Source of the DNA: CAZVCJ01 sp964625745
GTDB lineage: Bacteria; Chloroflexota; Anaerolineae; VGOG01
Length of the DNA: 44,722 bases
Assembly (NCBI GenBank): GCA_964625745.1
Contig: CAZVCJ010000012.1
Span: 1 to 44,722, forward strand
Direction: 5' to 3'
Position numbers and translations under genes: made by a program. Positions 15,777 through 23,623 of the stretch are shown here, in pieces. Position 1 is the first letter of the stretch. Each line of letters starts with the position of its first letter. The notes under the pieces are model-generated. The model was not told the DNA's origin, made no database searches, and was given only the letters and a program-made list of their open reading frames with translations.

Positions 15777-15907
15777 GGCCCCGGCAAGCACGCCACCATC
15801 CTTGGCTTGATGCGCATGGTGTCCTCGCCCCGATTTCGTGGGCCGACTGCCCTTAAACGGGCGGGGACGCCCCTTGGTAGCAACTATGGCACACAAGGAG
15901 GAAACCC

Positions 15908-17059
15908 ATGACCAAAACGCAGACCGCCGTAGACGTGCAACCGGTTGCCACCCCAGATGACCTCAAGTGCTTCGTTCGGTTCCCCTGGCGTATCTACGCC
16001 AATGACCCGTATTGGGTGCCCCCCATCATTAGCCAGATAGAGAAGAGGCTGGATACCCAGCGCAATCCCTTCTGGGAGTACGCCGAGCGGGAGCTATTCC
16101 TGGCCCGCCGCAGTGGGGAGGTGGTCGGCACCGTGGCCGCCATCGTCAACCACCAGCACAATCAACAGCTCAACGATCAGACGGGCTTCTTCGGCTTCTT
16201 TGAGACCGTCGACGATGAACAGGTAGCTGAAGCGTTGATCGTCGCTGCCTCTGACTGGCTGCGGGAGCGAGGGAAGGATCTCATGCGAGGCCCTGTCAAC
16301 GGAGCGCCGACCGACGAGGTGGGGGTGCTTTTAGCTGGCCACGATAGACGGCCATCTATCTGGGAGGGACATACTCCGCCTTATTATCGGGATTTGATCG
16401 AGCGCTTAGGCTTTCGGAAATATGACGATTATTTTGCTTATGAGTTGTGGTTCAAAGACCTCGATTGGGACTTGCGCAACCTGCCGTCAAAGTTTTTGCG
16501 CGTGGCTGAAAAGGTGCGTAGCAAGACGGGTGTGACTGTCCGCAAGGTAGACGTGAATCAGTGGGATTCAGAGGTGGCCAAGATTCACTACCTTTACAAT
16601 GTGGCCTTTCGCACCATACCAGGCCACACTGATATGAGTCTGGAGAAGTTCTCCGGTATGGCTGCCTCTCTGCGCCCCTTCCTCGACCCGAATCTGATCG
16701 TAATCGCTGAGGTTGATGGCCAGCCGGTGGGCTTCGCGGTAGCTCTGATGGACCTAAACGAAGCGCTATGCCACTTCAGGAGTGGTAAGCTCTACCCTTG
16801 GGACCTGATCAGGCTAAAATGGCACATGGGACGTATTCGCACCGCCTGCGGCAAGATGCTCGGCGTCCTGCCTGAGTACCGGGCCCGGGGTCTGGAGATC
16901 TTGCTGGGCCTGGAATTTGGCCAGCATGTTTTAGGAAAGGGTTACGAGCGGGTTGAGATGTCGCTGTTGCAGGAAAAGAATACCATGATCAATCGTATTG
17001 TCCAGCGCGTGGGCGCGAAGCCTTATCTGCACTACCGCGTCTACGAGAAGCCTCTTTAG
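15908..17059 (+). CDS. GNAT-fold (acetyltransferase-like) protein
   Basis: 383 residues. An N-terminal segment FVRFPWRIYANDPYWVPP is typical of a group of large GNAT-like proteins of unknown substrate. The C-terminal half has the acyl-CoA-binding type region around MLGVLPEYRARGLEILLGLEF (near 318), where the R-x-x-G pattern of motif A is recognisable, then a VQRVGAKPYLHYRVYEK end. The first half looks like a second, degenerate GNAT fold (ERELFLARRSGEVVGTVAAI). Start ATG with AAGGAGG 6 bases upstream. The iron-sulfur protein gene starts 5 bases after its stop, so the two probably form an operon. The substrate is unknown. Confidence 0.8.
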   Translation: MTKTQTAVDVQPVATPDDLKCFVRFPWRIYANDPYWVPPIISQIEKRLDTQRNPFWEYAERELFLARRSGEVVGTVAAIVNHQHNQQLNDQTGFFGFFETVDDEQVAEALIVAASDWLRERGKDLMRGPVNGAPTDEVGVLLAGHDRRPSIWEGHTPPYYRDLIERLGFRKYDDYFAYELWFKDLDWDLRNLPSKFLRVAEKVRSKTGVTVRKVDVNQWDSEVAKIHYLYNVAFRTIPGHTDMSLEKFSGMAASLRPFLDPNLIVIAEVDGQPVGFAVALMDLNEALCHFRSGKLYPWDLIRLKWHMGRIRTACGKMLGVLPEYRARGLEILLGLEFGQHVLGKGYERVEMSLLQEKNTMINRIVQRVGAKPYLHYRVYEKPL

Positions 17060-17064
17060 CGTGG

Positions 17065-18021
17065 GTGGACAATAGTCAAGCGATGAAGACCAAATTCTGG
17101 TCTAGCTTGGTGCGACCCTCTACCAGGGCCTTCGCGCGAGAGGCACGGCGCACGCCAGGTTACTCTCTCTTTGACTGGTTGCACGGATACATCTATGCAC
17201 GCTGGCCTTATCTTTACATTGGCATCGGGACCGGGGAGCATTGGCTGGCGCGTGTCTTTGGACCGCTCGTGCGTCAGTTGGGGCGGTTGTTTCCGCCCAG
17301 GCCATCCGACGACTCCGACCACGTTACCTTCGCCGACACCTACCACGGCAAGGTCGTGCCCCTGGAGGCGGCAAAGCAACTGGTCACCGTCGAGGAAGAG
17401 ATCAGCCTGACCAACCTGGAGCAGGTTATCCCCTACGCTCTCGCCCGAGACATCGTGCTGCAGAACCCCGATCACATCGTGGTTTTGGATTGCCCCTGCC
17501 GCGCCGCGCGCCCCAATCCTTGCCAGCCTCTCGACGTCTGCCTGGTCGTCGGCGAGCCTTTCGCCAGTTTCGTCGCCGAGCATCACCCGCGCCGTTCCCG
17601 CTGGATCACGCCAGCAGAAGCGGTGGAGATCCTGTGCGCCGAACACGAACGGGGCCACGTACACCACGCTTTCTTCAAAGACGCCATGTTAGGCCGCTTC
17701 TACGCCATCTGCAATTGCTGCGCCTGCTGCTGTGGGGCGATGCAGGCCTGGCATCACGGCACTCCGATGCTGGCTTCCTCCGGCTACGTCAGCCGCGTGG
17801 CTGCGGAGTTGTGCATCGGCTGCGGCGTCTGCGCTGACTTTTGCCAATTTGGGGCGCTTTCGCTGGACGACGGCATGGCTGCTGTGGACACCATCGCCTG
17901 CATGGGATGCGGCGTGTGTGTCTCCAAATGCCCTGAGGGAGCCTTCTCGCTGGTGCGCGATCCGACCAGGGGCGAACCGCTGGAGATTCGCGCCCTCATC
18001 GCCAGCGCGGCCCGAGATTGA
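17065..18021 (+). CDS. Cys-rich protein with two C-terminal [4Fe-4S] ferredoxin clusters
   Basis: 318 residues if the GTG at 17065 is used; an ATG at 17083 is an equal alternative, and neither has a clear ribosome binding site. The C-terminus carries two ferredoxin motifs, CIGCGVCADFC (near 252) and CMGCGVCVSKCP (near 281), for two [4Fe-4S] clusters. Upstream are LDCPCRAARPNPC (near 141) and an unusual CNCCACCCG run (near 214) that could hold another metal site. No transmembrane segment or signal is evident. It is probably an electron-transfer or redox subunit, but I cannot name a partner. It lies 5 bases after the GNAT-like gene and is followed by a long repeat element. Confidence 0.85.
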   Translation: MDNSQAMKTKFWSSLVRPSTRAFAREARRTPGYSLFDWLHGYIYARWPYLYIGIGTGEHWLARVFGPLVRQLGRLFPPRPSDDSDHVTFADTYHGKVVPLEAAKQLVTVEEEISLTNLEQVIPYALARDIVLQNPDHIVVLDCPCRAARPNPCQPLDVCLVVGEPFASFVAEHHPRRSRWITPAEAVEILCAEHERGHVHHAFFKDAMLGRFYAICNCCACCCGAMQAWHHGTPMLASSGYVSRVAAELCIGCGVCADFCQFGALSLDDGMAAVDTIACMGCGVCVSKCPEGAFSLVRDPTRGEPLEIRALIASAARD

Positions 18022-18027
18022 AGCTCG

Positions 18028-18322
18028 TGTCATTGCGAGTCTTCCATGGCGCGGCGCGCCATCCGTAGGAGGCAGAAACGTCCCACCCTCACCCCTTCGC
18101 TCCACTCAGGGCAGGCTCTAACCCTCTCCCTGCGAGGGCGAGGGAACTTGCCCCCTCGCCCTAACCCTCTCCCGGCGAGGGAGAGGGAACTTGCTCCCTC
18201 GCCCCTTTGGGGAGAGGGCGGGGGTGAGGGGAAGTTTCTGAGTAGCGAAGCGCCGTAAGCGAAGCGACGCAATCTCCTGCCAGGTTGAGGATTGCTTCGT
18301 CGCCACGCTCCTCTCAATGACA
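18028..18322. repeat. 295-bp MITE-like element with terminal inverted repeats
   Basis: It is bounded by TGTCATTGCGAG (18028-18039) and CTCTCAATGACA (18311-18322), inverted copies with one mismatch. Inside are palindromic CCCTCTCCC/GGGAGAGGG hairpins, GAAGCGACGCAATCTC and GATTGCTTCGTCGCC. The first 220 or so bases are nearly repeated at 32392-32570. No transposase is encoded. The start codon assigned to the next gene lies inside the right-hand terminal repeat. Confidence 0.8.
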
Positions 18323-19546
18323 GATAGAAGAACCGTGAGCAGTACCGAGACTTCCATTCATCCGCGCAAGGTATTGTTTCCCCTCGGTCTTGGCACGGCC
18401 CTCTCCCTGATGGGCGACGGGACGCTGTACACCGTGTTACCCACCCACACCGCCGAAGCCGGCATCGCCCTGAGCAGCGTGGGGATCATCCTGGGCGTGA
18501 ACCGGGCGGTGCGACTCTTTCTCAACGGCCCGGCGGGGTTGGCCTACGACCGCTGGCCCCGGCGACGGCTATTCGTGCCGGCCCTGTTCATTGGCGCGCT
18601 TTCCACAGTGGTGTACGCCGCCACACGCGGCTTTTGGCCGCTGCTGGTCGGGCGGCTGCTGTGGGGATTGGCCTGGTCAGGCATCTGGGTCGGCGGGGCC
18701 ACGGTCATCCTGGATGTGACGACGGCCCAGGATCGCGGGCGCTGGACGGGTCTTTATCAGACCTGGTTCTTCCTGGGCGCGGCGCTGAGCACCCTTGCCG
18801 GCGGCCTGCTCACCGACTGGCTGGGCTACGGGGCGACGATGTGGATCGGCGCGGCGGTGACAACTGCGGGCGGTGTGGCGGCGTTGACCCTGTTGCCGGA
18901 GACACGTAGCGTAAGACCCATTCTGGCCGATCCCTCCGTTGAAGAGAATAGTCTCAGGCTGCGTGCCAACCGGGGCCTGTGGGTCGTTGCATCGGTGCAT
19001 GGGCTAAATCGCTTCGTCACTGCCGGTGTTCTGGCCGCCACCATGGCGTTATTGGTACAGGATCGGTTGTCATCCGCAGGCCTGACCCTGGGGGTGGCGA
19101 CGCTGACTGGCGTGCTCATGGCCGGGCGGACGCTCCTCAGCGTGGTAGCCGCTCCGGTGGCGGGGACGATGTCGGACCGGCTAGGGAGCCGCTGGGGGGT
19201 AGCTGCGTGGGGGCTGGCTATCGGCATCATCGGCATGGCGCTGGTGGCCTGGGGTGCGCCCCTCGCCATTCTGGCCGGCGTATCATTGGGCGCTGTGGCC
19301 GGGGGAAGTGTGCAGGCCCTGGTCACGGCCCTCACCGGCGATGTGGTAAGCCAGGCCCAGCGGGGGCGGGCCATCGGTGTGCTGCACACAGCCGGCGACC
19401 TGGGCAGCGCCATTGGACCGCCGGCCGCTTACGCCTTGATGCCGTGGATTGAGCTGCGGGGAGTGTATCTGCTCTGTGCAGGCCTGTTCGCGGTGGGGTT
19501 GGCGCTGGCGATGCACCACCGCACCGCCGTAAACAGACGGTGCTAG
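18317..19546 (+). CDS. MFS-family transporter
   Basis: About 409 residues with roughly twelve hydrophobic segments, a major facilitator superfamily exporter. The loop 2-3 type motif NGPAGLAYDRWPRRRLFVPA (near 73) is the MFS motif A (G-x-x-x-D-R-x-x-R-R); a second copy, VAGTMSDRLGSRWGVA, occurs near 280. The substrate is unknown; the organisation suggests drug or metabolite efflux. The start is uncertain: the ATG at 18317 lies in the terminal repeat of the preceding element, and a GTG at 18335 is an alternative. Neither has a clear ribosome binding site, so the repeat may have replaced the original 5-prime end. Confidence 0.88.
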   Translation: MTDRRTVSSTETSIHPRKVLFPLGLGTALSLMGDGTLYTVLPTHTAEAGIALSSVGIILGVNRAVRLFLNGPAGLAYDRWPRRRLFVPALFIGALSTVVYAATRGFWPLLVGRLLWGLAWSGIWVGGATVILDVTTAQDRGRWTGLYQTWFFLGAALSTLAGGLLTDWLGYGATMWIGAAVTTAGGVAALTLLPETRSVRPILADPSVEENSLRLRANRGLWVVASVHGLNRFVTAGVLAATMALLVQDRLSSAGLTLGVATLTGVLMAGRTLLSVVAAPVAGTMSDRLGSRWGVAAWGLAIGIIGMALVAWGAPLAILAGVSLGAVAGGSVQALVTALTGDVVSQAQRGRAIGVLHTAGDLGSAIGPPAAYALMPWIELRGVYLLCAGLFAVGLALAMHHRTAVNRRC

Positions 19547-19604
19547 GGACCTCTCAGTACAGAGATTCCCCAGCACCGGCTCTTTCAGGCCGGTGTGGGT
19601 GAAG

Positions 19605-20327
19605 CTAAGTGATGAGCTCTCTCGGCAGAAAGTCCACGCGGTTCAAATAGCTCAGCCAGATGTTCTCATCGTCAAAATCAATGCGGCTGATAGCGGTGTT
19701 ATTCAGGACAAACCAAAAATCCTCTCTCCCCGGCAGATTGAGAATGGTCACCAGCAGATAGTTGAAAAAGCCAGCGTGACTGACCACCGCTACCCGATCA
19801 TCAGTGCCGCCGTGTCTTTCCAGCAAATCGTGTAGAACACGTTTGGCGCGGGGGAGCCTTAGCTCAGGCTCTTCAAAAGGGCGATTCCACCAACCAGCCT
19901 CGCCCAAGGAGTCGGGCAAAGCGAGGTCGGGATAATGCGTCTCGAAATAGGCGCGATTCCGGCCGGGCAGTCCTGTGCGCTCATCGGTCTGTTCGTCTTT
20001 CAGGTAGATGCCGCCCCACTCGTGCAGATCTTCCCAGGCCACCAAAGGCAAATCGAGCGCGTTGGCGATGATCGTCCCTGTGCCCACGGCCCTGACCATC
20101 AGGCTGGAGTAGAGATGGGTGATGCCAAATCCAGCCACGTTCTGAAAATCGCTGTCATTGACCGCTGTGATTGGGTCAGCCCGGTGTAAGAACTGTGCCA
20201 AGAATTCAGATTGTTGCCGGCCAACTTCGGTCAATCCAGGGTCCTCGCTGCGCCCTTTGTCAGAACCGGTTCTCATCCAGAGGGCGTTGTTCCCCGACTG
20301 GCCGTGCCTGATGAAGTACAGTTGCAT
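19605..20327 (-). CDS. Histidine phosphatase (phosphoglycerate mutase-like) protein
   Basis: 240 residues from the ATG at 20327, chosen because AAAGGAG lies about 12 bases upstream and the protein then begins directly with the catalytic motif LYFIRHGQSGNN (phospho-acceptor His in RHG). The second active-site His is in VAVVSHAGFF near residue 182. An acid/base Glu is likely in DLHEWGGIY. These mark the histidine phosphatase superfamily, which removes phosphate from small molecules or proteins. The substrate is not determinable. It has a promoter at 20389-20417, divergent from the promoter of the toxin-antitoxin region. Confidence 0.88.
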   Translation of the reverse strand: MQLYFIRHGQSGNNALWMRTGSDKGRSEDPGLTEVGRQQSEFLAQFLHRADPITAVNDSDFQNVAGFGITHLYSSLMVRAVGTGTIIANALDLPLVAWEDLHEWGGIYLKDEQTDERTGLPGRNRAYFETHYPDLALPDSLGEAGWWNRPFEEPELRLPRAKRVLHDLLERHGGTDDRVAVVSHAGFFNYLLVTILNLPGREDFWFVLNNTAISRIDFDDENIWLSYLNRVDFLPRELIT

Positions 20328-20388
20328 ATTTTTCGCTGTCTCCTTTAGCTGGACGTTGGAAGTTGGAACAGAATCCAACCTCCAGCCG

Positions 20389-20417
20389 ATTATACCAAGA
20401 AGCCGCTTTCTGCGCAA
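20389..20417 (-). promoter_or_regulatory. Sigma70-type promoter for the histidine phosphatase
   Basis: On the minus strand TTGCGC (20417-20412) and TATAAT (20394-20389) have a 17-base spacer, the same hexamers as the CHAT-NTPase promoter. The -35 side lies in a sequence repeated at 23571-23592, where the -10 box is lost. Confidence 0.7.
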
Positions 20418-20452
20418 ACAGGGATGGCTTTGTTAGAGAATGGATCAGCGAT

Positions 20453-20481
20453 TTGCCGTACAATGCATTGGCAAGTATAAT
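20453..20481 (+). promoter_or_regulatory. Sigma70-type promoter upstream of the toxin-antitoxin pair
   Basis: TTGCCG (20453-20458) and TATAAT (20476-20481) have a 17-base spacer containing AATGCATT. A near copy, with the same spacer, is at 23395-23423. Confidence 0.65.
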
Positions 20482-20780
20482 ATGGTTGTAGCGAAGCGGC
20501 TGGTTTTACAGTGTAGGAAGGCACCATGAACGATCCTTGAATTCTACAGAAGTCTGATCACAAGAGAAGCCTCCCTTTCCTGGATTCCCGCAACAGATAT
20601 TGCGGGAAACGCGGCAATTTGCCTTGCCACACGTCAAGTTTTGTGCCGTGAAGTGTAAGTTTGCAGTCACGCCTGGCGCACCCGAGGATCCTGTTGGCCA
20701 AACTGCCACTTGTCTCAACCAATTGACGCAGCGAATTACCACGCGGAGCACTTGCTTGCGGTCTGAGCGGAGGGATATTC
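20482..20780 (+). other. 299-bp gene-free leader before the toxin gene
   Basis: I find no credible gene here. It holds a hairpin, CCCGCAA-CAGATA-TTGCGGG (20587-20606), and is less GC-rich than its surroundings. It may be an untranslated leader from the promoter at 20453-20481 or the remains of a lost gene. Confidence 0.5.
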
Positions 20781-21065
20781 GTGTATATTGACGATTTCAT
20801 CTGGCTGCCTGACATCATTGAGAAGCTGGCTGTCAAGCATCAAGTCACGCAGGATGAGGCCGAGGAAGTGTTCTTCAACAGGCCCAGGTATCGCTTTGTT
20901 GAGTCGGGACATAGACCAGGTGAAGACGTGTATTCGGCCAGCGGGCAGACCGACGCAGGCCGATACCTGGTTGTGTTCTTTATTCACAAGGCGGCTAATA
21001 CTGCCTTAATCTTGAGTGCGCGGGATATGGATGACAAGGAGCGTAGACGTTATGAGCAAAAGTGA
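20781..21065 (+). CDS. BrnT-like toxin
   Basis: A 94-residue protein resembling the BrnT ribonuclease toxin family: a short N-terminal strand, helix KHQVTQDEAEEVFFN, the strands with YLVVFFIHK and the C-terminal ILSARDMDDKERRRYE, which matches the conserved S-A-R then E-R-R-x-Y-E ending. BrnT toxins are RNase-like and block translation. The start is a GTG with GGAGGG 6 bases upstream. The partner gene begins 14 bases before its stop, in the toxin-first order usual for BrnT/BrnA. Confidence 0.8.
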   Translation: MYIDDFIWLPDIIEKLAVKHQVTQDEAEEVFFNRPRYRFVESGHRPGEDVYSASGQTDAGRYLVVFFIHKAANTALILSARDMDDKERRRYEQK

Positions 21066-21327
21066 TGTTCCACAAGTGAGCAGTATCTCAAAGGCACGCA
21101 CGCTAGAGGAGATTGCCGAATTTTGGGACACGCACAGTTTGGCGGACTACTGGGACCAGACTCACGAGGTTGAGTTTGAGGTCAGGGCCAAACGCAGGCG
21201 ACGTGTGACTCTTGACCCAGACATATACGCGCAGGTCGAGACGTGGGCCCGCACACGTGGCATTGTGCCAGAGACGTTGGTCAATCTATGGTTGGCCGAG
21301 CGATTGCAGTTGCAGGAGACGAGGTAG
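21052..21327 (+). CDS. CopG-type antitoxin of the BrnT-like toxin
   Basis: 91 residues from the ATG at 21052 (AAGGAG 10 bases upstream). It contains FWDTHSLADYWDQTHEVEFE (in sequence from about 24), the signature of the CopG-type antitoxin family, then a ribbon-helix-helix-like segment RRRRVTLDPDIYAQVETWAR with a following helix. Such antitoxins neutralise the toxin by binding and repress their own operon through the ribbon-helix-helix. Overlap with the toxin gene supports coupled translation. No chromosome or plasmid mobility marker lies nearby. Confidence 0.82.
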   Translation: MSKSDVPQVSSISKARTLEEIAEFWDTHSLADYWDQTHEVEFEVRAKRRRRVTLDPDIYAQVETWARTRGIVPETLVNLWLAERLQLQETR

Positions 21328-21503
21328 ACAGAACCTGCACGAACCGCAAACTCACACCCCACGACAGGCGGCGGAAGGGACGATGCGCAGTAAATAGGGA
21401 AGTTGACTCCCGCCGCCCGTCGCGGGGCTACAGTGTTTGGCGACATCCGTTAGCCTGGCGCGGCCTGCAGGGAAACTCGGCGCATAGGTAAGGAGTATGA
21501 TTC

Positions 21504-21677
21504 ATGCAAGCAGTAGCAATCCCTCCAATCACCGAACGTTTACAGAAACTGCCGGCCGACAAACTTGTCGTCGTGTACGATTTCGTTTCTTATCTGCTCG
21601 AGCGCGAAATGGCACGAGCATTGCCGGAGAGGTTTGAAGATCATCCAGATTGTAAGCGCATGAGAGGTGTTCCATGA
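21504..21677 (+). CDS. Small DUF2281/VapB-like antitoxin protein (57 aa)
   Basis: A 57-codon gene beginning MQAVAIPPITERLQKLPADK, then LVVVYDFVSYLLERE. The pattern of a short strand, L-x-x-L-P and a helix ending F-x-x-Y/F-L-L-E-R matches the DUF2281-like antitoxins that usually sit next to PIN or RelE toxins. AAGGAG lies 8 bases before the ATG, and the stop overlaps the start of the next gene (ATGA), so it is very probably translated. No toxin follows; the next gene is a small membrane protein, so this looks like an orphan antitoxin. The 176 bases before it (21328-21503) show no gene. Confidence 0.75.
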   Translation: MQAVAIPPITERLQKLPADKLVVVYDFVSYLLEREMARALPERFEDHPDCKRMRGVP

Positions 21678-22045
21678 AACGACCTGAGGCAGTCAGTCTG
21701 ATCGCTATCTATCATTTCGCGATGAGCGCCTTGTTCTTCATCGGTGTTCTCGCTCTTCTCATCGCCATGCTGCCTATCCTGATCAACGTGGAATCGCCGG
21801 ACGTCTTCTGGCCACTGTTTGGGATCGGCGCAGGCCTGTTCTTCTGCCTGCTCTTCGCCCTGGCCTTCCTGTTGGTTGGCATAGGGCTGTGGCGGCTGTG
21901 GCCGTGGGCTCGTTGGGGAGCTATCGTGCTGGCTATCCTCTTGTTGCCTGCCTTTCCCATCTGGACGGGCATCGGCGCGCTGATCATCTGGTATCTGCTG
22001 CAGGACGAGGCGAAGCAAGCATTTGGCTGGGATAGGCCGGCGTAA
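21674..22045 (+). CDS. Small integral membrane protein with four hydrophobic segments
   Basis: 123 residues, mostly hydrophobic, with predicted membrane spans at about 8-35, 46-72, 74-92 and 95-110, ending in a charged DEAKQAFGWDRP tail. I do not recognise a specific family; similar small four-helix proteins are annotated as DUF2127-like or simply as membrane proteins. It starts with an ATGA overlap to the 57-residue antitoxin-like gene, and the next gene follows within a few bases of its stop, giving a three-gene run with an MFS transporter. Function unknown. Confidence 0.75.
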   Translation: MKRPEAVSLIAIYHFAMSALFFIGVLALLIAMLPILINVESPDVFWPLFGIGAGLFFCLLFALAFLLVGIGLWRLWPWARWGAIVLAILLLPAFPIWTGIGALIIWYLLQDEAKQAFGWDRPA

Positions 22046-22055
22046 TTCCGTGCGT

Positions 22056-23372
22056 ATGCTTCGAAGGCTACGGCGACGCGCCTGGCAGTTTACCACCGGT
22101 GGCCGCTGGACCGCTCAGTTGCCTCCCTCCATCCGCCAAAACCTGCGCCGGTTTTGGTTCGATGGGGTCTTCGCCAGCAGCAGCGACTCGATTGCGGTTA
22201 CTTATCTCTCTCTGTTCGTGCTGGCGCTAGGTGCCACCCGCGCTCAAATCGGCCTGATGAGTGCGCTAGCGAGCCTGAGCGCTGCTTTGCTCCTCTTGCC
22301 CGGAGCCATCCTCGTCGAGCGCCGGGGCCGCCGCAAGCGAATCGTGGTGCTCAGTGGCGGTGGGGTCTCGCGCCTTGCACTGTTGCTGCTGGCGCTGGTC
22401 CCCCTGTTCTTTGCCGGGCCAACGGCCGTCTACGCCGCCATCGCCCTGGTCATCCTGCGCAGCGCTTTCGGCAACCTGGGAGTACCTGCCTGGGTGTCCC
22501 TCACCGCCGACATCGTGCCTCTGTCCTGGCGCGGTCGCTACTTTTCGTCCCGCAACATGGCCATGGGCGTGGCCAACATGCTGACAACCTTCCTCGTCGG
22601 GCAGCTCATCACCCTCGTTGGCGGCACCAACGGATACCAACTGGCCATGGGCCTGGCCTTCGCCGTTGGTATGGCGTCCACCTACAGTTTCGCTCGTCTC
22701 GAGGAGCCTCTCGTCTTGGCCCCTCCCGAGGCGAAAGACAGCGGCTCGCAACTGCCGCTGCTCCAGCATCTGCGTGCTCACCCTGATTTCCTGTTCTTCT
22801 GCGCCACAGCAGCAATATGGAACCTTTCCATTAACATAGCCGGGCCGTTCTTCAATCCCTATCTGGTGGAGAGTTTAAAAGCCAGCGCCGGCGTCGTAGG
22901 GGCTCTCAGCGTGGTGGCCACCCTGGCGGCGCTGCCGGGTCAGCGGTTGTTTGGCAGCCTGGTTGACCGCTGGGGAATGCGCCAGGTACAACTCGTCACC
23001 GGGCTGCTCATACCCCTGATGCCCTGGGCCTGGGCGTTGGCCCGCTCGCCCTGGCACGTGGTGCCGGTCAACCTGGCGGCCGGGTTCCTGTGGGCCGGCT
23101 ATGAGCTTGCCAACTTCAATTTTCTTCTCATCCTCACTCCTGAGGATCGCCGGCCGCGCTACACTGCGCTTTACCAAATCGTGGTGATGGTGGCCCTGGC
23201 TGGCGGGGCTGCTCTGGGTGGCATCGTCGCCCAACGATGGGGATACACGCCTGTGTTCGTCCTATCCGGCATCGGCAGGCTCTGTGCTGCGTTGCTCTTT
23301 GCTCGCTTCGTCCACCAGCCTGCCTCTCCTTCGACTGCCAAAAGATGGCTGCCTTCTGGCAGCAAAAAATAG
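22056..23372 (+). CDS. MFS-family transporter
   Basis: 438 residues from the ATG at 22056. The frame is open from a TTG at 22023, with a GTG at 22050 as another choice, and no ribosome binding site distinguishes them. A basic N-terminus (LRRLRRRAWQF) precedes about twelve hydrophobic segments. The MFS motif A region is LPGAILVERRGRRKRIVVLS (near 82), and a second-half equivalent is GQRLFGSLVDRWGMRQVQLV (near 296). The substrate is unknown. The gene closely follows the small membrane protein. Its last codons include a small hairpin (23348-23363) that lacks a downstream T tract. Confidence 0.88.
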   Translation: MLRRLRRRAWQFTTGGRWTAQLPPSIRQNLRRFWFDGVFASSSDSIAVTYLSLFVLALGATRAQIGLMSALASLSAALLLLPGAILVERRGRRKRIVVLSGGGVSRLALLLLALVPLFFAGPTAVYAAIALVILRSAFGNLGVPAWVSLTADIVPLSWRGRYFSSRNMAMGVANMLTTFLVGQLITLVGGTNGYQLAMGLAFAVGMASTYSFARLEEPLVLAPPEAKDSGSQLPLLQHLRAHPDFLFFCATAAIWNLSINIAGPFFNPYLVESLKASAGVVGALSVVATLAALPGQRLFGSLVDRWGMRQVQLVTGLLIPLMPWAWALARSPWHVVPVNLAAGFLWAGYELANFNFLLILTPEDRRPRYTALYQIVVMVALAGGAALGGIVAQRWGYTPVFVLSGIGRLCAALLFARFVHQPASPSTAKRWLPSGSKK

Positions 23373-23394
23373 ATTTCAGGAACGCCCTGGCAAT

Positions 23395-23423
23395 TTGCCG
23401 TAAAATGCATTGACCAGTATAAT
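23395..23423 (+). promoter_or_regulatory. Sigma70-type promoter upstream of the third MFS transporter
   Basis: TTGCCG (23395-23400) and TATAAT (23418-23423) have a 17-base spacer. The site and spacer (AATGCATTGxCxAG) nearly repeat 20453-20481. The leader to the gene at 23624 would be about 195 bases. Confidence 0.65.
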
Positions 23424-23479
23424 ACTGGCTGCGGCGTAAGCGTCTGTGAGATCCCGACACTGATGCCTCACTTCCTGCT

Positions 23480-23600
23480 AGGAGCTTGTCGGAGAAGACT
23501 TCGGAAGTCTCCATAGTGGGAACACGACCACTCCGACAGGCTGCCAGGGCCAGGAAACAAGGCTTTAATTAAGAAGCCGCTTTCTGCGCAAGCAAGAGCG
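23480..23600. repeat. Inverted-repeat elements in the MFS leader
   Basis: GCTTGTCGGAG and CTCCGACAGGC bound a 60-base unit containing the palindrome AGACTTCGGAAGTCT (23502-23516 approx.). It is followed by AAGAAGCCGCTTTCTGCGC, which also occurs at 20397-20416 next to the phosphatase promoter, here closed into a hairpin by AGCGGCTTT. Confidence 0.6.
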
Positions 23601-23623
23601 GCTTTGACATTCTCGACGAGGGC

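Noticed and set aside
23348..23363. Hairpin GCTGCC-TTCT-GGCAGC as terminator of the second MFS gene
   Set aside because: It is followed by As, not Ts, on the coding strand and overlaps the last codons.
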